Source: Algoriphagus kandeliae (GTDB taxonomy: Bacteria; Bacteroidota; Bacteroidia; Cytophagales; Cyclobacteriaceae). From it: 64,000 bases of DNA. The notes beneath the pieces are model-generated. The model did not search any database and was not told the origin of the DNA. It saw only the letters and a program-made list of their open reading frames with translations. Shown piece after piece: positions 1 to 7,552 of the stretch; position 1 is the stretch's first letter; every line of letters begins with the position of its first letter. The translations under genes were made by a program, and so were the position numbers. The stretch covers positions 682,001 through 746,000 of the forward strand of contig NZ_SPSB01000004.1 in assembly GCF_004571135.1 (NCBI RefSeq). Reading direction: 5' to 3'.

Positions 1-1597
1 GGGCCAGACTGATGACATTGCCCGAGCTTAGGCTGGTCGAATCAGTTGGATCATGCCTATAGTCCCTGAAAGTCCTACTTTTCGATTCAAAAAAATTAAG
101 TCCCCCACCTGTGGCTATCCATGCGTTTCCTCCTCTGATTGGCAGTATGGCATTGGCAATGGGTGAGATTAAGCCTTCCTTACTTGCATCTTTCCTTCCA
201 TAGTTTTGATAAGTGTTTGTAGCTCTATCGAAAAAAAATAAGCCTCTCGAACTCGTACCTATCCAAACATTCCCCTCCTGATCAAATTTCAGTGCCCGTA
301 AAATGTCATTGCCAATGGTCCTCTGTACGAAACTAAAAAAACTATCCTCTGATGTTTCCAATTCATGACCAAAAACACCCTGCGAGGTGCCAACCCAGAT
401 ACCTTTTTCCTGATCTTCACCAAAAAAGACCGCTCTTGGTCCAGTTTTAAAATATTCAAAATTCTCTTGTAACGTAGAGACCCTATAGAGCACTTGATTC
501 TCATTTTCAGGTAGCCAGGAAGAAATCCAAATCAAATTATCATCTGTTTTGAGTGAGGTCCAGTAGCCATTATTATCGTGGTATTGGGACTCCTCACCAG
601 TTGAACCAAAAAACGCCATTTTCTTGGATTTGGGGTCATACCGGTTTATACCCCCCGCATAAGTTCCAATCCAAATACCACCTTCGGCATCTTCGTTGAT
701 GAAAGTGATGTGATCAACTGCAAAAGAAGCTCTGTCATTAATTGGCGGACGGGAAAGAGCATTGGGATTGCCAGGAATATTAATAAGCCTTTGAAACTTT
801 CCTATTTCCCGGTCCATCAGGTGAAGTCCATCTCCATCCGAACCTATATAAAAATTGCCCTTACTATCTTCAAATATTGCTTTTACACGATTTCCAATAA
901 GGGAATTAGGATCTGCAGGATCATGTTTGAAATGGGTTATCACACCGGTGTTTTTTACTACGCGGTATAGACCAGAGGAAGGAGAATCTGTGCGATCGAA
1001 GGCATTACCAGCACCTATCCAAATTACTCCTGAACTGTCTTCATAAATGCTCCGGATAAATGCCTTTTGAAGCATTCGACCATTAGGACTGTCAACCTTG
1101 ATTTGGACGAAATTCCCAGTCTCTCTATCCAATGTATCTACTCCTACGTCTGTACCGATCCATAAGGTCCCTGAGCGATCCACCAATAAGGAATATATTC
1201 TGTTACTTCGAAGACTGTTGGGATTTTCTGGTTCCTTCCTATAATGAGTGAAAGATTCGGACTTAGGATCAAATCGATCTAAACCATCGACGATGCTTCC
1301 AATCCAAATCTCCCCTCCTTTTCCAGCTGCGATACATTCGAGTTGATCTAAGTGTAGTGCGCTACTGTCATTGGGATTGGGCCTATAATATTTTTTGTTA
1401 GTCCCATCAAAGCGAATTAAACCATCAGAGGTCTTGGCGAGCCAGATAAAGCCATTTTCGTCCTGACACATCCCTGAAATAATACTGAAGGAGGGATCAA
1501 AAATAAAAGGCACTGGAGTGATTTTAACCTCCTGACCAGTCGTAAGTAAAGACTTTAAGAAAAAAATAATTAGAAAAAAAAACCTAGCGCTTCTCAT
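1..1597 (-). CDS. Propeller-repeat sensor protein (Reg_prop), 3' part missing
   Basis: I read the minus strand open from an ATG at 1597 down to the left edge with no stop, giving at least 532 residues. It starts MRSARFFFLIIFFLKSLL, a signal peptide, followed by repeated propeller blades with motifs such as GFIWLA, GTLWIGTDVG, GVIWIGAG, GGIWIGTY and GNVWIGTS. This is the periplasmic two-component-regulator propeller (Reg_prop) signature of Bacteroidota sensor kinases. The C-terminal part (Y_Y_Y domain, membrane helix and perhaps a kinase) lies outside the window, so the kinase identity is an inference from the family and from similar genes downstream. It is transcribed away from the DUF6090 cluster. 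Confidence 0.8.
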   Translation of the reverse strand, partial: MRSARFFFLIIFFLKSLLTTGQEVKITPVPFIFDPSFSIISGMCQDENGFIWLAKTSDGLIRFDGTNKKYYRPNPNDSSALHLDQLECIAAGKGGEIWIGSIVDGLDRFDPKSESFTHYRKEPENPNSLRSNRIYSLLVDRSGTLWIGTDVGVDTLDRETGNFVQIKVDSPNGRMLQKAFIRSIYEDSSGVIWIGAGNAFDRTDSPSSGLYRVVKNTGVITHFKHDPADPNSLIGNRVKAIFEDSKGNFYIGSDGDGLHLMDREIGKFQRLINIPGNPNALSRPPINDRASFAVDHITFINEDAEGGIWIGTYAGGINRYDPKSKKMAFFGSTGEESQYHDNNGYWTSLKTDDNLIWISSWLPENENQVLYRVSTLQENFEYFKTGPRAVFFGEDQEKGIWVGTSQGVFGHELETSEDSFFSFVQRTIGNDILRALKFDQEGNVWIGTSSRGLFFFDRATNTYQNYGRKDASKEGLISPIANAILPIRGGNAWIATGGGLNFFESKSRTFRDYRHDPTDSTSLSSGNVISLA

Positions 1598-1827
1598 CTA
1601 TTTAAAACAATTAGCAATCAACAACTTAGCCCTATTATTTTTAATAAAAAAAAGAATAGTGAAAATAAAAAAACCGCGCTGGTATTTTGGAAGAAACACC
1701 ATATCAAAATCAGAAACCCTAAATCTAGAAGGCTCCAAAAATCCAGCATCAAGATATATCCCTTTTTTCCCTTAACTTACTTAAAGCTATGCAACTAGTT
1801 GCCTCTGAATTAACTTCTTACCCACTT
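1598..1827. other. Divergent intergenic region, AT-rich
   Basis: This is the 230-bp gap between the leftward propeller gene and the rightward DUF6090 run. It is A/T-rich with A-runs near 1645-1673. I see no stable hairpin. A TATTTTGG near 1683 is one base off the Bacteroidota -7 element TAnnTTTG, but no matching -33 TTTG lies at the right distance, so I do not call a promoter. Confidence 0.4.
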
Positions 1828-1971
1828 ATGATTCAATTTTTCCGGGAAACCCGTCAGAAACTCCTCGAAGAAAATCCAGTGACTCATTTGCTCGCCGTTA
1901 TTCAAAGATTAATCGGCTGGTTTAAACTGAAAATTTTTAGTGTTTCACTTATCTCTCAATTGCTGAACTAA
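1828..1971 (+). pseudogene. Truncated DUF6090-type anchor gene (remnant)
   Basis: From an ATG at 1828 the frame reads MIQFFRETRQKLLEEN, matching the first 16 residues of the neighbouring DUF6090 proteins ([16 protein letters not shown]). It then loses the family's GEIFLVVIGILIAL membrane helix and ends after 47 residues at TAA, 1 bp before the next gene. The tail (LIGWFKLKIFSVSLISQLLN) is hydrophobic but unlike the family. I read it as a decayed or recombination-truncated copy at the left end of the array. It could still be translated as a short coupling leader for the gene at 1973. An upstream in-frame ATG at 1789 would add 13 unrelated residues and is less likely. Confidence 0.6.
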
Positions 1972-1972
1972 A

Positions 1973-3040
1973 ATGATATCATTTTTTAGAAAAATCCGCC
2001 AAAAACTTGTTCAAGACTTGCCTACCGGTAAAGTAGGGAACCGAGTGACCCGGTACCTGACCTACGCTGTGGGCGAAATTATCTTGGTAATGGCAGGTAT
2101 TCTGATCGCCTTGCAGGTCAACAATTGGAATGAGGAACGAAAGCGTCAGGAGGAATTTGCTGTCACCATCGAGCAGATCTACAATGTCTTGGATGTGGAA
2201 ATCCAGGAGCTACTTTTCTTGGAGTATCATTTCATGCAGCAAAATCTATACATAGACACCTTGTATAATCGTCCGGAACTTTTGGCTCCCTCGCATATCC
2301 CAGGGATACTGAATTATGAGGAAGCGGAACCAAGTCCCTTCCAAACCAGCACGGGCTTCTTTCTCCAAAATCTGAAAGTAAAACCCGGAAACCCAGATGA
2401 GATATTACTCGCTAGAGATTTGACAGAGTATGCCTCGATGGCCAATTTGGAATTCAATCGATCTGAAAAGCTCCTCAAAGAGCTGCTTTTGAAGGAAACC
2501 ATCCCCACACCAGATTTGACCTTTGGAATTGCTTTAAATCAAAGATTTTTAGAAATGCCAGGTGTCTTTACTGAAGATCAGATTTTGAGAAGCCAGGAAA
2601 TGATCAACGACCCAGAGGTTAGGGCTGCTTTGATCAAAGCAGCGGTCCTTCATGATAGCTATACAGCTGATGCTTTTCACGTGCGCGAACTAGGAGAAAC
2701 TCTGAAAACCCAAATCAAAAGGCAATTTCCCCATGTCAAGTTGCTATACAAAAACCTGGGCTTAGTGGGCGAGGGCTCCCCTCACCAAGATTGGGGTACA
2801 GATGTCCCATTTGAAAGAAAATCAGAGGACCCCAATATTTGGGAGGCTGAAATAGAATTACCCGGAGGCCAGATTAAATTCCGGGAAAATCAGACTTGGA
2901 ACCGCAACTGGGGAGGGAATACATTCCCAAAAGGATATATGTATTGGCAAGGCCCAAATCTAGAGGTGCCTGCTGGGAAGTACCGAATTGTTTTAAATAT
3001 GACTGATAAAACTTACGAGTTTATTCCTTTAACGCCATGA
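1973..3040 (+). CDS. DUF6090-type membrane protein with C-terminal SusE-like domain
   Basis: This 355-residue protein starts [14 protein letters not shown], has one membrane helix (about residues 31-52, ending IALQVNNWNEERK), then a helical region. The basic N-terminus predicts N-in/C-out topology, so the bulk is periplasmic. Unlike its roughly 250-residue paralogues it carries about 95 extra C-terminal residues (about 258-353) with IKFRENQTWNRNWGGN and PAGKYRIVLNMTDKTYEF, the pattern of SusE/SusF-type starch-binding outer-membrane domains. The middle region is also divergent and lacks the usual 'Y..L..SG.L..I' motif. An extra LPTGKVGN stretch sits before the membrane helix (see the repeat at 2017). 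Its stop overlaps the next start by 4 bp. The role is inferred to be an accessory periplasmic glycan or ligand-sensing subunit. Confidence 0.8.
   Translation: MISFFRKIRQKLVQDLPTGKVGNRVTRYLTYAVGEIILVMAGILIALQVNNWNEERKRQEEFAVTIEQIYNVLDVEIQELLFLEYHFMQQNLYIDTLYNRPELLAPSHIPGILNYEEAEPSPFQTSTGFFLQNLKVKPGNPDEILLARDLTEYASMANLEFNRSEKLLKELLLKETIPTPDLTFGIALNQRFLEMPGVFTEDQILRSQEMINDPEVRAALIKAAVLHDSYTADAFHVRELGETLKTQIKRQFPHVKLLYKNLGLVGEGSPHQDWGTDVPFERKSEDPNIWEAEIELPGGQIKFRENQTWNRNWGGNTFPKGYMYWQGPNLEVPAGKYRIVLNMTDKTYEFIPLTP
2017..2038. repeat. Degenerate palindromic insert inside the coding frame
   Basis: The sequence around the perfect palindrome TACCGGTA (2023-2030) encodes LPTGKVG, which most paralogues lack at this position. 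It aligns codon for codon with the better-preserved palindrome at 6033-6053. I read it as an older, decayed copy of the same element. Confidence 0.5.
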
Positions 3041-3792
3041 TCTCTTTCTTCCGCAAAATCCGTCAAAAATTCTTGGAGCAAAATCGAATCACTCGATACC
3101 TGCTTTATGCTATTGGTGAAATCATCTTGGTAGTCATAGGTATTCTGATTGCGCTACAGGTCAACAATTGGAATGAAGAAAGAAAAATCACCAAGCGAAC
3201 TTCAACTTACCTAAGATCTTTAGTTGACGAAATAGAGACCAATGAGGAAAAACTGTCTTATAACCTGAATTATCTCGATAAAAATATCGAAGGAACTATC
3301 CAAACCATGCGGCTCCTAAAGCCCACATATGAAGATTCTCTGAGTGATGAAGCGATTGTCAAAGCTTTAAATTCCCATATTAATCCATTGTATTTATCCA
3401 TACTTGAACGGTTGGTATATAATGATTTAGTTTCTGCTGGTATATTAGAACATATTGAAGATCAGCAATTCAAAAAAGAAATACTTAACCTAGGTGAGTC
3501 CTTAGATTATTATGATTTTTACCTGGAAAGGGCGAGTAATACCTGGATAAATTATTTGATGCCCTATCAAATTGAAAACTTCTTAGTCATTAATAGTATG
3601 GACTCCATCAGGGGAATTGCAATGCCTGAAATTGAGATTTCTATCAATAGAAGTGCTTATGTCAATAATCAGTATTTTGATAATCAATTAAGAAGCAAGC
3701 TGATATTTTATAGAAATCTAGCAGGCCATATCGATCAAATGAATCAAGAAATGTCTTCCCTTAAGCAAGAAATCATCTCAAGAATCAATTAA
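3037..3792 (+). CDS. DUF6090-type single-pass membrane protein
   Basis: This 251-residue protein has the family anchor [21 protein letters not shown], one membrane helix at about residues 21-42 and then VNNWNEERK. The rest, predicted periplasmic, is mostly helical, with the family core motif here as YNDLVSAGILEHIEDQQFKKEI. The function of DUF6090 is unknown; it is a Bacteroidota family often found in multiple copies. The gene overlaps its predecessor by ATGA, and the next ATG follows its stop directly, so translational coupling is likely. The C-terminal two thirds are clearly diverged from the neighbours while the first 48 residues are near-identical. Confidence 0.85.
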   Translation: MISFFRKIRQKFLEQNRITRYLLYAIGEIILVVIGILIALQVNNWNEERKITKRTSTYLRSLVDEIETNEEKLSYNLNYLDKNIEGTIQTMRLLKPTYEDSLSDEAIVKALNSHINPLYLSILERLVYNDLVSAGILEHIEDQQFKKEILNLGESLDYYDFYLERASNTWINYLMPYQIENFLVINSMDSIRGIAMPEIEISINRSAYVNNQYFDNQLRSKLIFYRNLAGHIDQMNQEMSSLKQEIISRIN

Positions 3793-4533
3793 ATGCTCAG
3801 ATTTTTCAGACATATCCGCCAAAAAATGCTCCAGCAACATCGCCTAACCCGATACCTTGCTTATGCTGTCGGCGAAATTGTGCTGGTCGTAATAGGTATT
3901 TTGATCGCATTGAGTATCAATAACTGGAACGATCAAAAAAAAGCACGAGATTTTGAAGTTAAAATGCTTGGTGAACTTCAAAGCACCCTAAAAGCTGATC
4001 TTAATTACATTGAAAATCACTTATTAGGTAATCGAAATCAAGCAGAATTAGACGCAATTGACTATTTCAGCGACTTACTTAAAAAAGTGAATAGAGACAC
4101 TGACTCCTTAAGATACCATTGGTCAAGGTTAGCCTATGGGCAAAATTTTAGGATGAATTTAGGTCCTTATGAGAGTCTTAAATCTATGGGAGTCGAAAAG
4201 ATCAGCAATGATTCACTGAGGTATCAGATCGTTCGCTTTTATGACTTTATTTTTCCTAGAAATAGAGATTTAATTCAAACAGCTCAAGATAGAGTTGAAC
4301 GTGATGATGACCGCTTAGCCCAATTAATGGATGATATGACCTATGAACTGGTAGATGACGAGGTAATCATTGATCGCCCAAACCCAGACCCATCCATCAT
4401 ATATGATCCTTTGTTTCTAGAAGTATTAAGAAATGCGGAAAGGAGGACCTCTTGGACAATCCAGCACACCAATGCGGTAATTGAGGAACTCAATTTTTTA
4501 CTGAGAAAAATAAATGACGAATTAAATAAGTAG
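3793..4533 (+). CDS. DUF6090-type single-pass membrane protein
   Basis: This 246-residue protein begins MLRFFRHIRQKMLQQHRLTRY, followed by a membrane helix (about 22-42, AVGEIVLVVIGILIALS) and INNWNDQKK. The periplasmic part contains the family core YESLKSMGVEKISNDSLRYQ, then a charged helical stretch rich in D/E/R suggesting coiled coil. The start follows the previous stop with no gap, and its own stop abuts the ATG at 4534. It belongs to the same polycistronic run. No catalytic motif is visible. Confidence 0.85.
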   Translation: MLRFFRHIRQKMLQQHRLTRYLAYAVGEIVLVVIGILIALSINNWNDQKKARDFEVKMLGELQSTLKADLNYIENHLLGNRNQAELDAIDYFSDLLKKVNRDTDSLRYHWSRLAYGQNFRMNLGPYESLKSMGVEKISNDSLRYQIVRFYDFIFPRNRDLIQTAQDRVERDDDRLAQLMDDMTYELVDDEVIIDRPNPDPSIIYDPLFLEVLRNAERRTSWTIQHTNAVIEELNFLLRKINDELNK

Positions 4534-5244
4534 ATGCTCAACTTCCTCCGAAAACTCAGACGAAAAAATATGAATACCAAGTACTTTAAATATGCTTTGG
4601 GTGAGATTGTTTTGGTGGTTATTGGTATACTGATAGCATTAAGCATTAATAACTGGAATGAGGAAAGAAAATCGAGTCTGCTCGAATTAAAACTTCTCAA
4701 AGAGGTTGAAGTGAGCATGAAAGAAGATAGTCTCCTACTGAACAATGCCATTGCAAGAATGCAAAGACAGTCCAGAATTGCAGAGGGGATCAGGGCACAT
4801 TTCTCTCAACGAAAAGCGTATCACGACACACTGGATACCAGTTTTGGAAGAGTATCTTTCCTTTTTAACACCCAATTCAGTTATGCAGCTTATGAAAGCC
4901 TAACCTTAGCAGGACTGAATTTAATTCGTAACGATAGCTTGAGACTTCAATTACCTGACTATTATCACTTCTTAAAAAACATTGAAGAAGTAGGTCAGGA
5001 ATTTGATTTACCTGTTTATTTCAGAACAACAATTTACCCTAAGTATTTTAACTCCTTTAGTTGGGGCGAAGATGGAGCACATCCAGCTGATTATGATAGA
5101 CTTTTGAATAGCTCAGACTTTATGGTGGCACTCGATTACGTTCGTAATGACAGTAGATTCTATACTAATAATTACAAGGAAATTTATTCGATGAATCAAA
5201 AGCTTTTGAAAATGATCCGAACAGAACTCAAGTCAAGAGAATAA
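4534..5244 (+). CDS. DUF6090-type single-pass membrane protein
   Basis: This 236-residue protein has a shorter anchor, MLNFLRKLRRKNMNTKYFKY, typical of a second anchor subtype shared with the next gene. A membrane helix follows (ALGEIVLVVIGILIALS), then INNWNEERK. The core motif reads YESLTLAGLNLIRNDSLRLQ. The remainder is predicted periplasmic and has no recognisable enzyme motif. Spacing to both neighbours is 0-1 bp. The core resembles that of the protein at 3793 even though the anchors differ, which hints that anchor and periplasmic part have been exchanged independently. Confidence 0.85.
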   Translation: MLNFLRKLRRKNMNTKYFKYALGEIVLVVIGILIALSINNWNEERKSSLLELKLLKEVEVSMKEDSLLLNNAIARMQRQSRIAEGIRAHFSQRKAYHDTLDTSFGRVSFLFNTQFSYAAYESLTLAGLNLIRNDSLRLQLPDYYHFLKNIEEVGQEFDLPVYFRTTIYPKYFNSFSWGEDGAHPADYDRLLNSSDFMVALDYVRNDSRFYTNNYKEIYSMNQKLLKMIRTELKSRE

Positions 5245-5245
5245 T

Positions 5246-5989
5246 ATGTTGAATTTTTTAAGAAAACTTAGAAGGAATAACCTGAATGCCAAATACTTCA
5301 AGTATGCTATCGGTGAAATTTTTCTTGTTGTAATTGGAATATTGATTGCGCTGCAAGTCAATAATTGGAACCAAGAACGTTTGAACAAAAAGAAGGCTAA
5401 AAGCTATCATGAGCGTATCATTGAAGATCTGGATATTTTCATAAACGAAACTGGAGAGCAAATCAATCGATCAGCATGGGCCAGAAAATTGATTTTGCAG
5501 ACCATTGGTATGCTAGAAGCCAAAGAGCTCCCCGAAGACAAAATCCGAATTTTTGAAAGAACACTTCATCTGTACTATCAAGTACCCTATCGAAACCCCT
5601 CAATTTCGACCATTACAGAAATGAGAAGTAATGGTGAGCTTGAGTTAATGGACAATCTTGATTTAAGAAAAAAGCTCATACAATTCGAGCAAGAAATCTT
5701 ATCAGCTGATGAAATCTTTGTCTTAATGGGGCATCACGCCGCAGAACAGGTTTTTTATATAGATCAATATATTCGTTCCTTTCCAGACACAAGTTTAGTA
5801 TCCACTGACTATCTGGAAATACGAATAAAGGCAAATTTTAAAGAGATGGCTGATGACCCGAAGTTGTTGAATTATCTCTCAAAATTTTCAGTGCAATGGT
5901 CTCACCATATGATGTTTACCCGAGACTTAAATGAATCTGCCGTTAAGCTACGAGATGAATTGGTAGATGAACTAGAAAAGCTCAATTAA
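5246..5989 (+). CDS. DUF6090-type single-pass membrane protein
   Basis: This 247-residue protein has the short anchor MLNFLRKLRRNNLNAKYFKY, a membrane helix at about residues 18-38 (AIGEIFLVVIGILIALQ) and VNNWNQERL. The periplasmic region carries the core as ITEMRSNGELELMDNLDLRK, flanked by amphipathic helices. The start lies 1 bp after the previous stop. Its own stop codon TAA shares one base with the next ATG (TAATG), a strong coupling signature. No function can be assigned beyond family membership. Confidence 0.85.
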   Translation: MLNFLRKLRRNNLNAKYFKYAIGEIFLVVIGILIALQVNNWNQERLNKKKAKSYHERIIEDLDIFINETGEQINRSAWARKLILQTIGMLEAKELPEDKIRIFERTLHLYYQVPYRNPSISTITEMRSNGELELMDNLDLRKKLIQFEQEILSADEIFVLMGHHAAEQVFYIDQYIRSFPDTSLVSTDYLEIRIKANFKEMADDPKLLNYLSKFSVQWSHHMMFTRDLNESAVKLRDELVDELEKLN

Positions 5990-6783
5990 TGATCTCATTC
6001 TTTCGCAAAATCCGTCAAAAACTCCTTCAACACCTGCCTGCCGGCAAGGCAGGGAACCGGATAACCCGATATTTAGCCTATGCTATCGGGGAGATCTTCT
6101 TAGTGGTGATCGGGATTTTGATTGCCCTTCAGGTGAATAACTGGAATGAGAATAACAAAACAAGATCTAAGGAACAGATCTTAGTTGCTAGTCTTAAAGA
6201 AGAAGCAACACTAGCCAGTGAGCTTGCAGATACTTTTATAGAGGCAGAGGAAACCAACATATCTGTACTTGAACTCATGCTAAAAAAGTGGCCAGATCTG
6301 ACTTTTGATCTTATCAAGGGCGAATTCAGACCGTTTCAGGAGAGCAACTTTTCACCCATCTTCAATATGTCAGGCTATTCTCAATTCTTTGATCCGAGGA
6401 TGGATGTGTACAATGCCGCAGTAAGTGATGGGTCTTTATCTATCATACAGGATAAGAGGTTGACGCGCCGGTTAGATGCATTGTATAACTATTCCGTGCC
6501 ACGTATTAATGAGCTGATGAATGAAGAATATCTGCTTGGTCAATCAATTAATGAACACATAGCCGTAAGATACCAGCATGTTTTTTTGGACAATACTTTG
6601 AAAGATTCTCTCAAGGTACGGCCTAACTTATGGTCAGAAGATACCTACGAGGTCCTTTTCAAAGAGTTCAGAGAAGATGGAGTGCTTAAATACAAATTAG
6701 CACATCGGCTTGAACTAAAGCGATCCAGATTACTACTCATTTTGCAGGCAAAAGACTTTATAGCCACAATAAATTCCGATTGA
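5989..6783 (+). CDS. DUF6090-type single-pass membrane protein with palindromic insert
   Basis: This 264-residue protein has the long anchor [14 protein letters not shown], but the usual 'QNRITRY' is preceded by an extra HLPAGKAG encoded by a palindromic DNA element (6033-6053). A membrane helix follows (AIGEIFLVVIGILIALQ), then VNNWNENNK. The core motif is YNAAVSDGSLSIIQDKRLTR. The insert lies in the short cytoplasmic tail before the membrane helix, where length is presumably tolerated. The gene starts on the last base of the previous stop codon. The next gene starts 1 bp after its stop. Confidence 0.85.
   Translation: MISFFRKIRQKLLQHLPAGKAGNRITRYLAYAIGEIFLVVIGILIALQVNNWNENNKTRSKEQILVASLKEEATLASELADTFIEAEETNISVLELMLKKWPDLTFDLIKGEFRPFQESNFSPIFNMSGYSQFFDPRMDVYNAAVSDGSLSIIQDKRLTRRLDALYNYSVPRINELMNEEYLLGQSINEHIAVRYQHVFLDNTLKDSLKVRPNLWSEDTYEVLFKEFREDGVLKYKLAHRLELKRSRLLLILQAKDFIATINSD
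6033..6053. repeat. GC-rich palindromic element inserted in frame
   Basis: CCTGCC (6033-6038), the perfect palindrome TGCCGGCA (6039-6046), a single A, then GGCAGG (6048-6053) form a near-perfect inverted repeat with one bulged base. It is GC-rich in an otherwise A/T-leaning gene and encodes PAGKAG within an insertion absent from most paralogues. I recall short GC palindromes encoding PAGKAG-like peptides as dispersed elements in related genomes, but cannot check this here. Confidence 0.65.
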
Positions 6784-6784
6784 T

Positions 6785-7552
6785 ATGCTGCGTTTCCTCC
6801 GCACCATCCGAAAAAAACTGGTTGAGCAGGATAAAGTTCGTTCCTATATCCTCTATGCCATTGGTGAAATCGCTTTAGTGATGATCGGGATATTACTGGC
6901 CCTTCAGGTCAACAACTGGAATGAGGAGAGGAAACAAAAAAAACAAAAGGCTATCCTCCTAGAAAGTCTAAAAACTGAATTTGAAGAAAATCAGAATAGG
7001 CTGAATATTTTGCTGGATTTTATAGCCAACAGAGAGAAATATGCAAGAACTCTATTAGCCATGCTTGAGCAACTCCCCTCTCAAGTGGACAGTGTAGAAA
7101 CAGTCTTCGCTCTGGAAAGAGCTGGTTTTGTTCATTATTTTAACCCAACCCTTCCTACCTATGAGGAAATGAAATCCTCTGGAACTTTAAGCCTGATCGA
7201 GAACAAAGATCTGAAAAGGCGGATGGCTGACTACCAAACATTTCTCGAATACAGTTACAGAATAGAAGATGGAAACAAAGAACCCATCCAACAATACTCT
7301 GAGCGCATCTTGAAATATATGGATCCCGATTTTGGGGATGTGAACATCACGGATAATGAATCAAGAAAATATGCTTCTGTCAAATTTGATCTTGAAGCCA
7401 TGTCAAATGATCCTGAAATTCAGTATCTTCTGAAAATTATTATCCAAAAAAGTGTTCTTGAAGCCGGTTATAAAGACCGAATATTTAGACCCCGGCTTAA
7501 TTACATCCTTGAGCTGATCGAGGAGGAAAAGAAAATTTCATTAAATGACTAA
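6785..7552 (+). CDS. DUF6090-type single-pass membrane protein
   Basis: This 255-residue protein starts MLRFLRTIRKKLVEQDKVRSY. The membrane helix is AIGEIALVMIGILLALQ, followed by VNNWNEERKQKK. The periplasmic part begins with a long coiled-coil-like helix and carries the core as YEEMKSSGTLSLIENKDLKR, the best match to the family consensus. Its 3' end overlaps the start of the propeller kinase gene by 8 bp, so the two are probably co-translated. This is one of several places in the window where a DUF6090 gene directly adjoins a propeller kinase. Confidence 0.85.
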   Translation: MLRFLRTIRKKLVEQDKVRSYILYAIGEIALVMIGILLALQVNNWNEERKQKKQKAILLESLKTEFEENQNRLNILLDFIANREKYARTLLAMLEQLPSQVDSVETVFALERAGFVHYFNPTLPTYEEMKSSGTLSLIENKDLKRRMADYQTFLEYSYRIEDGNKEPIQQYSERILKYMDPDFGDVNITDNESRKYASVKFDLEAMSNDPEIQYLLKIIIQKSVLEAGYKDRIFRPRLNYILELIEEEKKISLND

